DNA of 64,000 nt from Chitinophagaceae bacterium UBA1931 (GTDB taxonomy: Bacteria; Bacteroidota; Bacteroidia; Chitinophagales; Chitinophagaceae). Numbering within the stretch: the stretch's first letter is position 1; each line of letters starts with the position of its first letter. The notes beneath the pieces are model-generated. The model was not told where the DNA came from. It worked only from the letters and a program-made list of their open reading frames with translations, and did not search any database. Position numbers and translations under genes: made by a program. Below are positions 61,738-64,000 of this stretch, piece by piece. The stretch lies in the NCBI GenBank assembly GCA_002337125.1, contig DDFJ01000001.1, forward strand, positions 62,001 to 126,000, read 5' to 3'.

Positions 61738-62940
61738 ATGAAATTAAATATTCTGGCTTTTACAGTGCCTGTGTTTACCGGGTTTATGTTGCTTGAATAT
61801 ATTTACAGCAAAAAAAAGCAAAAGCAACTTTACACATTTGATGAAGCTGTTGCTAATATTAATGTGGGAATTGCAGAGCGTTTGTGCGATTTGTTTACAA
61901 CAGGATTATTCTTTTATTTTTTTGTATGGATTCATCAGCACTTTGCTTTGTTTGATATAAAAGCAGGAGTTATTGCCTGGATATTATTATTCCTTTTTAC
62001 AGATTTTTTATGGTATTGGTATCATCGTTTTGGACATGAAGTGAATTTGTTTTGGGGAGTGCATGTGGTACATCACCAAAGCGATGAATATAATTTCACC
62101 GTATCCGCAAGAATTACCGTGTTTCAGTCGGCTGCACGTTGTTTATTTTGGGCAGTATTACCATTGATTGGTTTTTCACCTTCAATGATTACAATTTTGT
62201 TACTGATTCATGGTGCTTATCCTTTTTTTACACATACACAACTGATAGGTAAGCTTGGTTGGTTTGAATATATTTTCGTTACACCATCACACCATCGGGT
62301 TCATCACAGTTCAAACCCGGAATATCTTGATAAGAATTATGGCGATGTACTTATTATCTGGGATAAACTGTTTGGCACATTTGTAAAAGAAGAGTCAAAA
62401 CCTGTTTATGGTTTAACCAAACCTCTTGACAGTTACAGTTTTTTGTGGCAGCATTTTCATTTTATGATGGAAATAGCAGTAGCATTTGGAAGAGCCAAAG
62501 GATGGAAATCAAAACTGAGAACTGTTTTTGGAAAACCCGACGATATTGATCCCCGTATAAGAATGGGACTTGAACGCAAGTTTTCTGTGAAGAATCCGCA
62601 TTTGCAGCAAACAGCAGCTCTGCGTAATTATATTAAAGGCCAAACTATCTGTACACTTGTTTTACTGTTTGTTGTTATCCTCTTTGAACATTATTTTTCA
62701 GGTGCCCGAATGGCTGTTGCTGCTTTATTCATTTTAGTGAGTGTAATTACAACCGGGGCCATGCTTGAACAACGGAGGTGGATATTTTATCTTGAATACA
62801 TACGGCTTATTCTTGCAGGAATTTATGTGTACTTGTGCTGGCCGTTTTACACTGTTGCCAGTTTAGTCTTGCTTTTTCTTACAGCCGTGTTACTTTTTTA
62901 CAAAACACTCAGCAGGTATTATTACAACTATTTGTATTAA
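61738..62940 (+). CDS. Sterol desaturase/fatty acid hydroxylase family membrane protein
   Basis: The 400-residue protein has the di-iron His clusters of the family: HRFGHE (near 100), HVVHH (about 110-114), and the HHRVHH cluster (near 185). Several membrane spans surround them. It is longer than the common 250-300 residue form, with a further C-terminal region of about four spans (TICTLVLLFVVILFEHYF onward). Such enzymes hydroxylate or desaturate lipids; the lipid substrate is unknown. Confidence 0.88.
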   Translation: MKLNILAFTVPVFTGFMLLEYIYSKKKQKQLYTFDEAVANINVGIAERLCDLFTTGLFFYFFVWIHQHFALFDIKAGVIAWILLFLFTDFLWYWYHRFGHEVNLFWGVHVVHHQSDEYNFTVSARITVFQSAARCLFWAVLPLIGFSPSMITILLLIHGAYPFFTHTQLIGKLGWFEYIFVTPSHHRVHHSSNPEYLDKNYGDVLIIWDKLFGTFVKEESKPVYGLTKPLDSYSFLWQHFHFMMEIAVAFGRAKGWKSKLRTVFGKPDDIDPRIRMGLERKFSVKNPHLQQTAALRNYIKGQTICTLVLLFVVILFEHYFSGARMAVAALFILVSVITTGAMLEQRRWIFYLEYIRLILAGIYVYLCWPFYTVASLVLLFLTAVLLFYKTLSRYYYNYLY

Positions 62941-62969
62941 AAGCGTTCGTTAGTAAAGACTTTAATATT

Positions 62970-62993
62970 CGCAGATAGTTTTATTTTTCTGCG
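62970..62993. repeat. Small inverted repeat before metZ
   Basis: CGCAGA and TCTGCG are separated by 12 nt. A weak promoter candidate (-7-like TAACTTCG at 63014-63021) lies downstream. No riboswitch or palindrome of the sulfur type was found in the 108-bp spacer. Confidence 0.3.
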
Positions 62994-63048
62994 TGTAAAA
63001 AAAGCTAAGGGTGTAACTTCGCTGCTCAAACAAGATCAACCTTAAGTT

Positions 63049-64000
63049 ATGGGCAAGAGACATCCGCAAACAGATGCAATACGTTTACAGCAAAGAACAA
63101 ATGAAAAGGAACATAGTGCACCTTTGTTTTTGACAAGCAGTTTTGTTTATGATTCTGCTGAAGATATGGCTGCAGCTTTTGCAGATGATAGTCTTGATGT
63201 AAATATCTACTCCCGTTTCTCTAATCCAACAGTTGATGAGTTTATTGCTAAAGTTGCAGCACTTGAAGGTGCTGCTGATGGTATTGCAACAGGTACCGGC
63301 ATGGCAGCAGTATTCTCAACGTTTATGACATTCCTCAGCAAGGGTGATCATATTCTTTCAGCTTCAGCAGTATTTGGTTCAACGCACACTATCCTTACAA
63401 AATATTTACCGAAGTGGGGTTTTGAGTCTTCCTACTTTGATATGAACAAGCCGGAAACAATTGAAGCGTTGATTCAACCAAATACAAAACTGCTTTACGT
63501 TGAAACTCCTTCTAATCCCGGGCTTGATATTATCGATCTTGAATATGTTGGAGCAATATGCAAAAAGCATAACATTCTTTTTGTTGTAGATAACTGCTTT
63601 GCAACTCCAGCAGTGCAACAGCCAATTAAATTTGGCGCTGATCTTGTTCTTCATTCTGCTACAAAATTTATGGACGGACAAGGCAGAGTTTTAGGTGGGG
63701 TAGTGGTTGGAAGAAAAGATCTGATTCATGATTTGTATTTGTTTGTACGGAATACAGGTCCTTCATTAAGTCCGTTCAATGCCTGGGTACTTTCAAAAAG
63801 CCTGGAAACATTATTCATCCGCATGGACAAGCATGCAGAAAATGCATTGCAACTGGCAAAGAAGTTGGAATCGAATTCAAAAATCAGTTGGGTTAAATAT
63901 CCTTATCTCCCAACACATCCTCAACATGCAATTGCAAAAAAGCAAATGAGCAATGGTGGTGCCGTTGTAACATTTGAACTGAAAGGTGGTATAGAAAGCG
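63049..64000 (+). CDS. metZ: MetZ-like O-succinyl/O-acylhomoserine sulfhydrylase (cut by window end)
   Basis: The visible 317 residues start MGKRHPQTDAIRLQQRTNEKEHSAP and show YSRFSNPTVDEFIAKVAALEGA, YVETPSNPGLDI, VVDNCFATPAVQQP and the PLP lysine in HSATKFMDGQGRVLGGVV. The DGQGR stretch after the PLP site is typical of MetZ rather than MetB or MetY. It would form homocysteine from an activated homoserine and sulfide. Together with metY it gives two sulfhydrylases within 22 kb. The C-terminus lies outside the window, and cystathionine gamma-synthase or lyase activity is not ruled out. Confidence 0.85.
   Translation, partial: MGKRHPQTDAIRLQQRTNEKEHSAPLFLTSSFVYDSAEDMAAAFADDSLDVNIYSRFSNPTVDEFIAKVAALEGAADGIATGTGMAAVFSTFMTFLSKGDHILSASAVFGSTHTILTKYLPKWGFESSYFDMNKPETIEALIQPNTKLLYVETPSNPGLDIIDLEYVGAICKKHNILFVVDNCFATPAVQQPIKFGADLVLHSATKFMDGQGRVLGGVVVGRKDLIHDLYLFVRNTGPSLSPFNAWVLSKSLETLFIRMDKHAENALQLAKKLESNSKISWVKYPYLPTHPQHAIAKKQMSNGGAVVTFELKGGIES

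Noticed and set aside
62941..63048. Second SAM riboswitch or sulfur palindrome before metZ
   Set aside because: Neither S-box core sequences nor CTAC-N7-GTAG is present; TAGTAAAGACTTTAATA shows only partial likeness.
1..64000. CRISPR arrays, prophage, insertion sequences or an origin
   Set aside because: No spaced direct repeats of CRISPR size, no transposase, integrase, phage or DnaA genes were seen.

Overview
The window looks like a chromosomal segment of a Bacteroidota bacterium, most likely a Chitinophagaceae-type soil or water organism. The evidence is a SusC/SusD pair, a type IX secretion sorting domain, SPII lipoproteins, TonB receptors, DUF6089 and DUF2490 outer-membrane proteins, promoters of the Bacteroidota form TTTG-N21-TAnnTTTG, and the near absence of Shine-Dalgarno sites. 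Base and codon use look even along the window, and no transposase, integrase, phage gene or CRISPR array was seen.

Region 1 (1-18.9 kb) is a polysaccharide utilisation locus for acetylated glucuronoxylan. On the minus strand run lacI, aguA (GH67 alpha-glucuronidase), an SGNH acetylesterase and the start of a GH43 enzyme. Divergently on the plus strand run SusC, SusD, a GH30 glucuronoxylanase lipoprotein, xylB, xylA, a xylose MFS transporter and uxuA. Two sites matching TGNAANCGNTTNCA lie in the 580-bp divergent spacer and are probably the LacI operators.

Region 2 (18.9-41.9 kb) is mostly core genome: tRNA-Thr(CGT), recN, a BNR sialidase, a zinc-ribbon coiled-coil protein, a Nif3 protein, a cytochrome c lipoprotein, a peroxiredoxin, a bare type IX sorting-domain protein, an RlmI-like methyltransferase, grpE-dnaJ, an NDH-2-like oxidoreductase, aspS, rarA, a GNAT protein, uvrA and several small membrane or hypothetical proteins. 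The spacers hold clear intrinsic terminators, REP-like palindromes and three 28-bp arrays of 7-bp units.

Region 3 (41.9-64 kb) is a sulfur and methionine island. It opens with a textbook promoter, a SAM-I riboswitch with its own terminator and antiterminator, and then a previously untracked 59-codon ORF ending in CCCCMCCMP, followed by two competing hairpins and a T8 run. This looks like a cysteine-sensing leader-peptide attenuator stacked behind a SAM sensor. Below it lie metY, metX, hom and cysH, then cysD, cysN, a siroheme methylase, cysJ, cysI, a DUF2490 protein, a Met8/CysG-N siroheme enzyme, a TauE-like permease, a TonB receptor, an atypical tRNA-like gene, a second DUF2490 protein, a CMD-family protein, an aldo/keto reductase, a sterol-desaturase-like protein and a MetZ-like sulfhydrylase cut by the window end. 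A palindrome GTCTAC-N7-GTAGG or a variant of it occurs before cysD, before the siroheme methylase gene and twice before the TonB receptor gene. It is a candidate operator of a sulfur regulon.

Gene functions were assigned by eye from motifs and family knowledge; no database search was run.
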